Source: Triticum aestivum
Lineage: Eukaryota; Streptophyta; Magnoliopsida; Poales; Poaceae
NCBI RefSeq assembly: GCF_018294505.1
Contig: NC_057800.1
Span: forward strand, 477,400,530 to 477,464,529
DNA length: 64,000 bases
Direction of reading: 5' to 3'
The notes beneath the pieces were generated by a model. That model made no database searches and was not told the origin of the DNA. It worked only from the letters and a program-made list of their open reading frames with translations. Shown one piece after another: positions 45,394 through 57,225 of the stretch (its first letter is position 1; the number at the start of each line of letters is the position of its first letter). Position numbers and translations under genes: made by a program.

Positions 45394-46228
45394 CTACTTT
45401 TGGTTGAAGTAGAGGTCGAGCCAATCCTTTCTCGTCATGTACGGTGTGTCGCGAGCCGGGTCCGGGCCAGTACCGCCGTCGGGGTCGTTGGAGAAGGCAC
45501 TCCTCCACTCATCGACATCAATCTCCTCATCCTTGGGACCCACCTAGACGCCCTCCGCGCTGCCGTCGCCGCCGCCTTGGACCTCGTCATTAGAGGAGAG
45601 CGCAATAACTTCGCCGCCCTCCGCGCCGCTGTCCTCGCCGCCTTCCACCTTGTCATCGAAGGAGAGTGCGATAACCTCGCCGCCCTCCGCCGGCAAAGAT
45701 TGCCCGCTCCGCCTCCACGAGCTCCGGGTGCTTCCGGCGGAGCTCTTGCATGTAGGCCTCGTCGGCGGCCTCGGCCTCGAGATGCTCCCACGCCTCGCGG
45801 TCCTCCCGCGCCATAGCCAAGCTCACCACCCCTGGCTTCGGCGGAACAAGGTGGATCGGACGTGTGTCGAAGGGGAAATTGAGCCTAGCCGCCGCGCCGT
45901 GGTAGCGGACCTGCCAGCGGTCATACTCCATGGCCGCGAGCTCGGCCGTGTGGAAGCTACCGAGCCACCGGCGGGTGTGGGTCTCCCGATCTGTAATCTC
46001 GGCGACCCACATCCCCCACCGCCGCTGCCGGACCCCGAGGTAGGACTTCGTCGGCTGCTGGGTCCAGGGGAGGACGGGGAAGTCCTCAAACCGGTGTAGG
46101 GGTGCGGCGGCGGGCGGATTGGGGGACCGACGATGGCGGATTGGGCCCGCGGAGGATGACATGGACACCTGGGCAGCCTCCTCGCTGACGTCGGGCGAAA
46201 AGGCCGCGATAAACCTCTTTTTGGCCAT
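45394..46228 (-). pseudogene. AP2/ERF-domain protein, broken
   Basis: From ATG 46228 the frame begins MAKKRFIAAFSPDVSEEAAQ. Around residues 61-120 it contains an AP2 domain: SYLGVRQRRWGMWVAEITD, then RWLGSFHTAELAAMEYDRWQ, then YHGAAARLNFPF. AP2/ERF proteins are plant transcription factors that bind GCC or DRE DNA boxes. The YLGVRQR and WVAEI strands and the WLGSFHTAE turn are kept, but RRWGMW departs from the usual RPWGxW, so binding may be altered. An acidic tail follows (REDREAWEHLEAEAADEAYMQ). A frameshift lies near 45690. Beyond it, the shifted frame continues with two EGGEVIALS units, a TAG near 45545, then DEEIDVDEWRSAFSNDPDGG, and ends LYFNQK with a stop at 45394. Both breaks mean it is not functional as read. 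The tail units suggest a grass-specific, amplified subfamily. Confidence 0.8.
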
Positions 46229-46905
46229 TGGCTACTCGAGCTCCCCGGCACACATGCATTGGTTGAGGATGGAGGCGCCGGCGATGGCGGCGACCTACCA
46301 ATGGTTTCGAGCGTTGTGTGTGTCTGTGTGAGCGGAGGTTGTGTTTGAGGAAATACTGCGGCAACTGAAAATTTTACTAGGCAGGAGTAACAAGGCGGGG
46401 CTACTGAAAATTTGGATCAAGGGCGAGCAGATATTTTTGAGATTGCGAGGGATGCAGAGGCGGGAGTAAAATGTCGGGGCTACTTAAAATTTGAATCAAG
46501 GGATTGAAGCAGAGCGGGAGTAACGGACATCACACACGGTCCGCACATACTAATCATGTGCTATCAAACATTAAAACCTTCCAGGCAGTAGATATTTTCG
46601 AGATTGTGAGGGATGAAGAGGCGGGAGTTTTGGGGGAGTGAGCTAGTGTGCTTGACACGCCGGCTATGGACTGTAGCCTACACACCTTCTCGCGTAAGCC
46701 ATAGCATACTTTTCACCAACGGTGCTCCAAGATATTTTGTACTACATCTCACACGGTTGGTGAGAATAAACTGTGTGAGATCTACTTGGTTTGAATTAAA
46801 AAATGGGGACACAGCGGCAATGGACGATGTTTGAATTGCTAGACCTTTTATCTGCAGTGAACATGCAACTGTATGTGTGTCGTAAAAGAATTGGAATTAT
46901 TCAGA
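46229..46905. other. Flank of the AP2 pseudogene with short repeats
   Basis: GATATTTTTGAGATTGCGAGGG with GAGGCGGGAGT occurs near 46428, and a diverged copy is near 46594. GGCGGGGCTAC and GTCGGGGCTAC phrases precede. CTCACACGGTTGGTGAGAATAAAC near 46750 resembles CACTA subterminal repeat sequence, but I cannot place a terminus. No gene. Confidence 0.4.
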
Positions 46906-48425
46906 GTTTGTTCGGACATTTCATACATTAAACTGGTTTTCCAGCCATTTCAGGTGCACAATTAAAAACTAAACTACATGCACATGCTCCGGTGCATACA
47001 AATTGGTTGAAAAATCAAATTTGTGTCCTTAGGTGCATGCTTAGGTCCCATGGAAGAAATGGGAATGAATTTTCGGGGTTCGTTTGGCCTTTTTTATACA
47101 TTAACTGGGTTTTTAGGCATTTTTTGTGCATAATTCAAATTTGAACTACAAGCACATGCTCCAATGCACTAAAGTTGGTTGAAAAATCACATGTGTGTCC
47201 TTGAGTGAATTTCTAGGTCCCATGCAAGAAATGGGAATGAATTTCAAACACCAGGGCACTGTTGATTGCCGGCAAAACGTTGACATACCTGGTTTTTAAA
47301 TTCTAGTAAATCCAAAACTCGTCTGAAATTCATGAAACTTGGCATGCTATCATGGAGCGACATCAACATGTCATGGTGAAATTTTTGTCCCATTTGGGGC
47401 AGGTTTGGGTATAAGCTTCTCACAGACTAGAGCTTCTCACAACAAGCATGATGGTTTCGATAGGGAACGTACCACCTTTGGGGACGGGAAGATATCCGTT
47501 GCCTCTTATTGCTTTCAAAATATTTCTAGTGTCAACATAGAACAACAGGAGTGTTGTGTTCAATCTTGTACTTTTTCGGGGTTCGTTTGGCCTTTTTATA
47601 CATTAACTGGGTTTTCTAGGCATTTTATGTGCATAATTCAAATTTGAACTACAAGCACATGCTCCAATGCACCAAAGTTGGTTGAAAAATCACATGTGTG
47701 TCCTTGGGTGAATTTCTAGGTCCCATGCAAGAGATGGGAATGAAATTCAAACACCATTGCACTATTGATTGCCGGTAAAACGTTGAAATGCCTAGTTTTT
47801 AAATTCTAGTAAATCCAAAACTTGTCTGAAATTCATGAAACTTGGCATGCTATCATGGAGCGACATCAACATGCCATGGTGAAATTTTTGTCCCATTTGG
47901 GGTAGGTTCGGGTATAAGCTTCTCACAAACCAGAGCTTCTCACAACAAGCATGATTGTTTCGATAGGGAACGTATCACCTTTGGTGACGGGACGATATCC
48001 ATTGCCTCTTATTGCTTTCAAAAACTTTCTAGTGTTAACATAGAACAACAGGAGTGTTGTGTTCAATCTTGGAATTTTTTGGGTTCGTTTGGCCTTTTTA
48101 TACATTAACTGGGTTTTCTAGGCATTTTATGTGCATAATTCAAATTTGAACTACAAGCACATGCTCCAATGCACTAAAGTTGGTTGAAAAATCACATGTG
48201 TATCCTTGGGTGAATTTGTAGGTCCCATGCAAGAGATGAGAATGAAATTCAAACACCAGGGCACTGTTGATTGCCGGCAAAACATTGAGATGCTTGGTTT
48301 TTAAATTCTAGTAAATCCAAAACTCGTATGAAATTCATGAAACTTGGCATGCTATCATGGAGCGGCATCAACATGCCATGGTAAAAAAATTTGTCCCATT
48401 TGGGGCAGGTTCGGGTATAAGCTTC
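46906..48425 (+). repeat. 502-bp tandem array, cut by a CACTA insertion
   Basis: GTTCGTTTGGCCTTTTTATACATTAA-type starts lie at 47078, 47581 and 48083 (periods 503 and 502). A partial first unit occupies 46906-47077, and the last unit is cut at 48425, where CACTACAAAA begins. A recurrent open frame (47339 and 47842, starting MACYHGATSTCHGEIFVPFG) is reproduced in the two units but is not preserved through the third. The array may be a local satellite or the interior of a CACTA element. Confidence 0.85.
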
Positions 48426-48859
48426 CACTACAAAAAAATACACTTCCGTGATGATACATGTTTGTCACAGTAGGTCGCTTTTTTTGTCATGCATGTACAT
48501 CCATGACAAATTTATGACAGAATCAAGATAGTCATACCTGTGCTGTCGTAGAAGTGTTCCATGACATTACCAAAATTATCATCACGGAAGTGTCCACTTC
48601 CATGACGATAAATCACGCGTCACAGAAGTGCTTTCGTCAAGGGTGACCGACACGTGGCATCCACCGTAACGGAACGCCGTTAAGCTATCGGGTCGGGTTT
48701 TGGATCCGATAACCCGTTAACAGCCCCGACCAATGGGGATTTTCCACGTGTAAAATCATCATTGGCTAGAGGAAACACGTGTCGGCTCATCGTCGGGACA
48801 GATGTCATCCACTCACTGGACAGAAGGCGCCTATGATATGTCGACATGTGGCATGGCCC

Positions 48860-49740
48860 AACAAGTTTAAATGGGCCGGCCCAACTAGAGGCCCACAAGA
48901 ATTTGGGGACCATAAGGCCAGCCCAGCTAAAGGCCCATGAAATTTTGCTGACCATAATGGGCTGGCCCAGCTAAAGGCCCACAAGATTTTGCGGGCCATA
49001 ATGGGCTGGCCCGGGTAAAGGCCCACAAGATTTTTTTGTGCCATAATGGGCCGGCCTAGGTAAAGGCCCACAAGATTCTTGCGGGTCATAATGGGCTGGC
49101 CCAGCTAAAGGCCCACGAGATTTCGCCAACATTAATGGGCCGGCCCAACTGTAGGCCCACAAGATTTTGAGGACCCTAGTAGGCCGGCCCATTAACTGGC
49201 TGCCATGTTTTGGGCCAAATGCCGGCCCATATTTGATCCGGTCCATTAATGGCCTGCCACGCTCCGGGCCTAATAGTGGCCCATATGAGATCCGGCCCGT
49301 TCAAAGCCTACCACGTTCTGGGCCAAATTACGGCCCAGATCAGGTCTGGCCCCTTAAGAGGCTTTGGGCTCAATTATGGCCCATATCAGATTCGGCCCGT
49401 CAACTGGACACTATGCTTTTGGGCCCACTTGCTAGAGGCCCACTTAGTAATTCGGCCTGATATTAGTTTTGGCCTGTTAAGGGCCCGTTTAACATTTCGG
49501 CCCTATATTAATTTCGGCCTGTTAAAAGCCCGTCATATAGTTGGGCCGAACTACGGCCCGATTTGCATCCGGCCTGCTCGCAGCCGAAATCTGATTGGGC
49601 CAAACAAGGACCCAGACAATTTTGGCCTGTTAAAAGCCCATGATTTGATTCACACAATCATGGGCCGGGGTTCATTTCGGGCTGCTGCCGGCCCGTGAGC
49701 TGATCGGCACGTTTCAGGCCCAACCTACATCGTGATTGCA
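48860..49740 (+). repeat. GGCCCACAAGAT subterminal array
   Basis: About 45-60-bp units with AAAGGCCCACAAGATTTTGC and CATAATGGGCTGGCCCAGCTA run from 48865 to about 49190. They grade into diverged units built on GGCCCATAT, TCCGGCCC and TTTCGGCCTGTTAA. The high density of GGCCCA sites in opposite orientations is typical of subterminal regions that bind a CACTA accessory protein. Confidence 0.8.
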
Positions 49741-50024
49741 TGACAACCCGATTATGTACCGTAATTTTACGGTTTGGCCGGTTTACTACGAAGATAGGAT
49801 ATATATACAATAAAATAACTGCAGCATCATGAATAAGAAAAAACCTATACTTTACAATAAAGAAATTACGGCATATTACATCCACTGGGCATCAAAGTTT
49901 GCCACTATGATAATAAAGCACAAGCAGACAGCAGATTACATACACTGGGCATCAAAGATCACCACCAGTGCAAATAAACACGCCGACAAAAAAATATATA
50001 AAACTGGCAACACTTCAATAGAGT

Positions 50025-52675
50025 TCAAGAAAGGTTAGTCCTGCTGGGGAGCTGCAGTGCAAGCAGCTGAGCAAGATGATGAGACTGCACTTGTTCAACA
50101 CTTATATCTTCCTCACTCTGAAAGATAAACAAGCAGACAGATGACAAGTTTTGCACATAAAAGTATCAGTGCTGACAATTCATCACATTTCTTACTGACG
50201 AATAAAGTGACATAGTTTAAATTTGCATTAACACAATATGGTATTGTTCAGGTCAAGACATGGCAGGAAATGACATTGTGAAGGAGTTGGCAGCTTCACG
50301 ACACCACTGGATTACAGATCAAGAACTCATAAGTATCAATGGTTAGTGTGCTGTCAATTTATACAATTTCAGATTGGCAAATAAAGAGATGGTTTAAATA
50401 TAGTAGAATGATATGACATTTTTCATAGTTAAGACATTGCAGAATATGACATTGTGCTGTAGTGGGTAGGTTCACCACACCACTGGATTACAGATGAAGA
50501 ACAGAAGCATACATGCAGTGCAAAAGAAGATCACTTGCTCTGTATAGTTTAATTTACATGGTATGAAGAAGGAACTTGGTTGTACAACTGAAAGCTTAAA
50601 TTGAGAAAGGACGAACTTTTGTTTATGAACTACATATAATAAACTTTAAACAAGCAATTTGATGCAAACACCAAAAATAAACAGCTGTTGCAGTCATGCC
50701 TAACCAAATATATACAACAAAGTTTGAAGGCTTGAGATGGAAAAACTTACATTATTGGTGAACACAGGCTCTATAAAGGCCTTGTCCATGCTGATGGGGG
50801 GGGCAATTCAAGAAGTTTACCACAGAATCTTCTTCAAAAGCATTGCCTTTATTCTACATTTTGTTAAGAGTAAATATAGATGCGATAATATACGAAAAAT
50901 GGAGAATATTTAAGATAAGATGAAGAGTGATTCTACATAACCAAGTAGCTATAAATGTAAGTGCAGCGATACAGGAAAAAGGTACAACCAAGAGCAATGC
51001 ACAGCTAAACTTCTTCAGTACCAACCTTATGGTAAGAGTAAATATAGATCTGATGTGTAGAAAATGGAGGGCAAAGGAAAATAAGCTGCAGAGTGATGGT
51101 ACATGAACAACTACCTGTCATTATAAGTACACTGATAAAGGACAACATGTACTTACAAGAACAATGCAGAGCTAAAAAACATTGGCATTGGATATATTCT
51201 ACACTAATGTAACCATTCATACAGATCAGATAATTTGGAGCAAACAATTGATAAGCAAGCTATCATGCATACTGCTGTCAGATAATGAACCAGGTATGTA
51301 TGCAAGTACAGTGATACATGACAACAGGTACTAACAAGAGCAAAGCAGCGGGCAGCATATTTGAGATATCCTGTCGTTCTTGTCAAACCGAAATTCTTCT
51401 TCGAGCAAATTTCCTGCAAAAAAGATCCGTAAGGCACATGCGGAAAAGTAGAAGTTCAAATTGTCATGTGATTTCATAGACAATACCTCATCCTAGGAAC
51501 AAGACCAGTGCATAACAAGGTTTTTCCATTCAATGTCTTCTAAATTTAGCATAGGAGACTTCACCAGAAATTCGTTTATAGACTTTCCATCAAAGTGTGA
51601 TTTCCTCAGGTAACACCGATACTGCTGCAATGCTTCCTTGAAAAGCACAAGCAAGCTTTGCTCGTCATGACTATCCAGATTGACCCTCGCCTAGTTACAA
51701 CAATGTAATGTAAATAATTGATGTGTTCAATCAACAGAAAATAGGAAAATAATAGCCATGAATAATAGCACTTACACGTAAGTTGGACAGGAAGATGTGA
51801 AAATGGTGTTTGTCTTCACAATAATCTTCCCATGATGGGAATATATGCACGTAGTCCCTAACAACATTGAAAGCATTGTCTTTTAAACTGGGAATAAATG
51901 GAATGGGGTTCCAATCTGCAGGAATTGGCCGTCTCTGCAGTTGGGATAGGTCTTCGGCTGGTGGACTTGCTATACTTTTTGCTGGAGTGGGATTTTTCTG
52001 TGGTACAGCTAGTGCTATGGCAAATGAAATCGGTATACCTTTTGCTGGAGTGCAGGTCCTGTGTGGTGGGGCTAGTGGTGTGGCCAGTGAAGTATGGGCA
52101 CAGTCTACTGGAGTCGGTCCTATGTTTTGTGTCAATGGTTGTACAACCAATATAAGTGGGGTGTTGTCTGATTTCTCCGGCACCACCACGTTTTTCAAGG
52201 ACTTTGCTGGTGCTCCTTCAGGTTCGGCAATCACCCTCTTCCTTTTTGATGCCTATGCACAAGAACATCATTTGAGTGGAAAAACATGGTATGATGAAAG
52301 ATGGAATATGTATTGATAATGGATGGGCATGGCATCTCGACATATATGATGAGTAAACTAAGCAGATGGCGGTGCAACAAAGTAGAAGAAATGCAAGACA
52401 ACATATGCAAGATACCCGCAATCAATAAAACATTGCCAAATTAGAACAGGCACCTTGATGGGTGAACAGGACAGGCCATCTGCCTTTGACTCCTCGCGGT
52501 TAGAATAGTCATTAGGATGATATTCTGAACAAGAATCAACAGGTGGGGAGCGTACGAGTTTCATTGCATCCAGAATGGCACTCAATGCGTTGGTGCCAAT
52601 TTTGTAAGTCATTGCAGTGTTTAGCTTCAAGAGTGGACTGCTGCTAGTGCGACACAAAGCATCTACACAGATCAT
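50025..52675 (-). pseudogene. CACTA TNPA-like accessory gene (Ptta/En/Spm type)
   Basis: Several exons on the minus strand join in phase: 52675 (or earlier) to 52454, ending LSCSPIK; 52252-51776 (KRKRVIAEPEGAPAKSLKN, a Pro-rich middle, then DYVHIFPSWEDYCEDKHHFH and FLSNLR); 51690-51487 (RVNLDSHDEQSLLVLFKEAL, then FLVKSPMLNLEDIEWKNLVM); and from 51413 (EICSKKNFGLTRTTGYLKYA). The introns have GT-AG ends. A last exon is plausible at about 50117-50025 (SEEDISVEQVQSHHLAQLLA to stop). The WKNLVMHW and later basic GL-T-R-T-T motifs match the plant Ptta/En/Spm domain of TNPA-type proteins, which bind subterminal repeats. An in-frame TAG follows MHWSCS near 51495, so it is broken. The first exon and the exons between 51.3 and 50.1 kb are not fully resolved. 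Confidence 0.65.
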
Positions 52676-53031
52676 AGTGTAGATATAACGAGAAAACCTT
52701 AAGCATCAGAGTAAAATCAGCAAAGTGGAACTTGCTGGAATATATGTGCTAGTATTGCCGGTACGGCTAGAAAGGCTTCGGATACCAGCTCTCTTCAAGT
52801 GAAGGTGCGGTACTGTTAATATCAATGTAACTCTCAAAGGCAACACAGCTCCCCGCATTTCCTTGCTATTCTTATAGGATTCAAGGGTGCAGGCCACTAC
52901 AAATCCTATTCCTATGTTTACAAGATCCTACGAATCAAAGAGGCTCAAAGTGTCCATCACAACCGACCATGTAGACCTCCAAATGTCCCTGCTCATCTTC
53001 AGTACAAGGAACATACTGTACTACTATCATC

Positions 53032-53192
53032 CTCCATCCGTTCCAAAATATAAGTCTTGGTAGAGATTTCCACTATGGATCACATACAGATGTATCCAGG
53101 TACATTTTAGAGTGTAGATTCACTCATTTTGCTCCATATGTAGTCCATGGTGGAATCTATACAAAGACTTGTATTTAGGAACGGAGAGAGTA
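53032..53192. mobile_element. Stowaway MITE
   Basis: CTCCATCCGTTCCAAAATATAAGTCTT faces AAGACTTGTATTTAGGAACGGAGAGAG at 53164-53190. The ends and the 160-bp length fit Stowaway (Tc1/mariner-derived) MITEs of grasses. A TA follows on the right; the left TA is not preserved. Confidence 0.85.
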
Positions 53193-53819
53193 CATATTAA
53201 AGAAGAATGGAAGAGGAACATGGTAAAGAAGAGCAAGCAGATTTTGGATAATAAAATGTTGGTTGCATAGTGCCCACACATGATGAACCAGAGCGCATTA
53301 AGAATGCAACTCCTAGCTGTCTCTCGACCATTTCAGGCGGTTGGATGAAGATCCTACGTCTCCTAACCCTTCTTCTTCCTCGTCTCTGATTCTTCCCATA
53401 CAAAACACCGCACGGGCCGCCGGCCGGACCACCGGCCCCAACCACCTGTGTTCCTCCGCCACCCCCACCCCAACCCCCACCCATGTCGAGTTTTCTTCGT
53501 TCGGCGAGGCCCCACAACCACCCGAGCCCCTTCGATCGCATCGGCGAACTTCGGTGAGCTCTGAAAAATCGACTGACCCAATTTTGAAATTTAGTCTACT
53601 GTGATTTAACTAGTGTGGAATATAAAAGGGGAAAACCATAAGCATTGCGAGTATGGTGTTGAGCGTGCCATGGCGGATCTGAAGGTGCAAACCGGACAAA
53701 GGCAACTTCGCAACCAAGACAAGAAATCAGAGTAAAGCAGTGGTGATCTATTTTCTTGCTGCGATAAATAAGTTGAGCAGATACGAAAGAGTATCGCCTC
53801 TGGTGCGGCACCGTGTAGG
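53193..53819. other. Repeat-derived spacer with inverted partner
   Basis: The stretch 53313-53440 (CCATTTCAGGCGGTTGGATG, TCTCCTAACCCTTCTTCTTC, CCGCACGGGCC) is the inverted partner of 7540-7660. An open frame 53341-53604 is Pro/Ser/Thr-rich and has no recognised domain, so I do not call it. Confidence 0.5.
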
Positions 53820-56800
53820 CATCTGCTGAGAATTTGATGGTGCTGCGGTAGCGATGGCTGTCGGCGGTATGGAAGCAGATCTAGGAGAGTAGACGGTGGC
53901 GGCGGGGTGCGGTGGACGAGACGGTCGTAGGAGCGGCGCCGACAAGGTGGACGACGGCGGGGATGAAGCGAGAGGACGGGATGTAAGGGTCCCGGTCCGA
54001 AGCCGTGGATGAGAGAGGTCGATCTCTTGTAATGGATGGCGGCATCGGGGTATCATCTCCGGCATGGTGGAGGAGGACGGCGGTGGATGGGGTGGCGGAC
54101 GGCGGCGGACGGAGGAGGGTGGGGTGGAGAGGGTGTTTTGGCGCCCACGGAGTACGAATGGGGAAAAGGGAGGTAGAGAGGAAGGGGGAACCATGTATTC
54201 AGGGCGCGCTTGTCTCAAATGCGAGGAAATTTACAAACTTAGCCCCGTTTCAAATTTCTACTACATCACAGCAACACTAGTCGGTCGGGGATAGGACGGT
54301 AATCTCGCATACACTGAATATTTGCCGACGAGAGTTTGTTTTTGGCGCCCACCGTGTATGAATATGAATCGGGGAGGGAGTCGATTTCGGCCGAGGACAC
54401 ACTGTGTTTTGGCGCCCACCGTGTATGAATCCGGGTGAGAGGCAGTTACGTCACGTTTGGGTGAAATTACAAACCTACCCCTATCGAAACCTATAGAAAT
54501 CCAGCATATAGGCTTTGCGTGGCAGGGATAGGTAGCAATGATTTCCATCTCATAGATTTTGGTTCCGGGCGGTTACTGCGACTTTCCCCGCTTCGTTCAA
54601 ATTTTGCAGAGTGCACGTTTACTATGCGAACTCAATTCGAATCCCGTTTGTATTCTATTTTTTTCAGGAGGGATCCATTTTCAATTGGAATTACATTCTA
54701 TATACATCATTTTTTATATATACTTTCAAAAGCACAACACCATTTATACATAAATATGGTTTACAAATGGCATGATCTCAGATTCATAAGGTTGTATCCA
54801 TCAATTTGGATTTTCAAATATTTGAAACCACTTTATGTTGAAATCCAATGTATGCATTCCTCGCTAACTGTCTCCAATTAATGTGTGTTTCATGCGGGTT
54901 TTTTTACTTCTCAAACATGTATAATGTGTTTCACACACGCAACATATAGTGTAATCCCGTTTAGACATTAATTGCATATAAACCATGCATTGTTTGTAAT
55001 TGAAGAATCTATGGATCACCAATATTGATAAACTATATAACATTACACGTGTGCCCAAATTCAAAATGAATATGCATGTTTGATACACCAATTTGCGTTA
55101 TGATATTATCGATGTCGTGATCTCCAGTTTAAATATTTGAATCCCCTTTAATCCAGATATGCGTCTCATATAGCTATCACTCAAGCTTATATAGGACTAT
55201 CTCTCTGGACCTATACGCGTTCATCGTCTCTCAGGTATCTCTCGTGCTACCTGTATGTCGACAATGATCTTTTATCTTCGTAACACACTAACGGTACTCT
55301 CTCCCTCGACCTTCATCACTCTATCTCTCTCTAAGTATATCTCGCTCCCTGCTATGTGTCTCTAACTATGATTCTCCATGTGGAATCTCTTTCTCTCACA
55401 CAAACACAAAACTTTATCTCTCCTGGGGTCTCATTTCTCTCTACTATTCCCATGTGTGCCACTCGCACACCCCTCATACAGAGATGTCTTTCGCTCCTTA
55501 GATATGAGAACCTATGACTCTTCCTCTTCAATATCTCTTTCTCACACACAAACACTAACTCTGTCTCCCAGAGTCTCATATTTCTCCATTGTTCTCTTGT
55601 ATGTCGCTCACACACACACACACCTTCTCTCCCTAGAGATATGTTGCGTTCCCTCGTATGTCTCTCTAGCTATCACTCTCGTTATGAAATATCTTTCTCT
55701 ATCGCAGACACAAAACTCCGTCTCTCTGGATCTCATTTCTCTCTGATATCTGTTTGTATGTGACTCACACGCACCCTCTCTCTATCTCTCTCACACCCAC
55801 ACACATAACCCAGCCTTCTGATCCACTTGACTCCTATCTCTAACGCACACTAGCTACCATCTTTATCTTTCTATTTATCTGTTTCTCCATCAACCTTCTT
55901 TCTCGCCCTCACTCTTGATTCCTATCACGCACACTACATATGTTTCTCTCTACATGTAGTCAAGTGCCCTTCACACACATATATAACTTCACCCTTTGAA
56001 CCACCCGACGGTCATCTCCAACACCCAAACTAGCGGATGTCCCTCTAGCTAGCATCTCCATCTCTGTATCTATCTGTAGTTTCTCTGTCAACATTTCTTT
56101 CTCGCACGGAGTCTTGCTTCCTATCACCCACACTATATATGTCTCTCCATACATATGCATTTATAGGTTGGTCTCTTTTGCACAATCGTTGCGCCTCCCT
56201 CCCTCTGCTCGCCATAGATGCATGCTACAGCCCACGCCACTATCTCTTAAAGACAAAAACACATGCTCAATTGTCGGGACTTCTTCCATGCATTCTCACA
56301 TGCATGCATATTGTCATACCGATCCGTCTCTCCCATGTCGTTAATCTTATGACTTATGTCTTCTTTCTTTTATCTCGATCATGTGCGCGCGCACACACAC
56401 ATCCCACGTATACATGTATACCTCTCACACATGCACGTTCAAGGTCTCTATGTCTCCATATGTAGTTAATTACCCTCAATCCTAACGCCACATCGAATTG
56501 TTCTCCTCTTTTGTGCACATAACTTCCGCCTGGATGGGTAAAACACACATTCACACTTAACAATCTCCATCTAGCTACCCCCCCCCCCGCCTCTCACTCT
56601 TCCCCTATATCCCAGAAACCAATAAGACCATCCCTTAGTTTAATTCCCGCCTACATGCACCATCGATATATAGTAGTCTTCCTCGGTGTCTCTCGAACAA
56701 ACACGTTCTCTCGAAGTCGACTCCTCTCACGCGCACACACCTTCTCTCCCTCTCTACGGGCATTTTCTCTCTCGCACCCCATCATTGGTGGCCTCTTCCA

Positions 56801-57038
56801 TACACATCACCTCTCTATGATGAAAGCCATGCACACTTAAATTACATCCGCCACAGAGGACCCCGCGACACACACACACACACACCCCAACACACACAAA
56901 GACTCCATCTCTCTCTCTCTATCTCTCACACACACAAACACACACACACACACGCAAGCACGCACGCCCCCCCCCACACACTAAGACTCCATCTCTCTCC
57001 CTCTCTCATACACACACAAACTAAGACTCCATCTCCCT

Positions 57039-57074
<36 letters not shown>

Positions 57075-57225
57075 TAAGACTCCATCTCACACACACATGC
57101 TCTAGGCGGAGCATTTGTTCCTACCACCCTTCATCCAACCTTACCCGTATGATAAACAATCACCTTTATTTACTTGCATAACATAGAGAAATTCCACTTT
57201 ACTTTAGTAGTCAGCAAACTTATGA
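53820..57225 (+). repeat. Dispersed block, copy 2 (pairs with 1220-4357)
   Basis: Landmarks in the same order as copy 1: GGGGTATCATCTCCGGCATGG, GGCGGACGGAGGAGGG, GGCGCCCACGGAGTACGAAT, GGGGGAACCATG, GGTCGGGGATAGGACGGTAAT, ATGTATAATGTGTTTCACAC, and a CT/CA-rich tract. The phrase GGCGCCCACCGTGTATGAAT is additionally repeated at about 54344 and 54411. Frames on both strands are not conserved relative to copy 1. The block ends at the Helitron at 57226, as copy 1 ends at the Helitron at 4358. Confidence 0.6.
55150..57110. repeat. Long CT/CA-rich low-complexity tract
   Basis: It consists of runs of TCTCTC, CTCACACACA and CACACACAC, densest at 56868-57090, with a C-run at 56579-56588. ACTAAGACTCCATCTC recurs three times at 56979, 57020 and 57073. 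Open frames in it are simple-sequence artefacts. Confidence 0.9.

Larger units (their letters stand above)
48426..52930 (+). mobile_element. CACTA transposon, left half with TNPA-like gene
   Basis: It begins CACTACAAAAAAATACACTT at 48426 inside the 502-bp tandem array. TTC precedes it, and the array sequence expected next would start TCACAAACC. A terminal region with repeated GTCATG, ATGACA and TTCCGTGATGAT phrases follows, then a GGCCCACAAGAT-type array (48860-49740), then a minus-strand TNPA-like gene. No right terminus is found; transposon-like sequence fades near 52.9 kb, before the MITE at 53032. The terminus matches the inverted end at 34408, so both are of one family type (Jorge-like by recollection). 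This half has no transposase gene. Confidence 0.8.

Noticed and set aside
49167..49698. Frames in the GGCCCA array
   Set aside because: They are translations of subterminal repeats and are not conserved between units.
52893..52906. CCACTACAAATCC as a possible CACTA terminus
   Set aside because: The orientation is wrong for a right end and the following bases do not match the family terminus.
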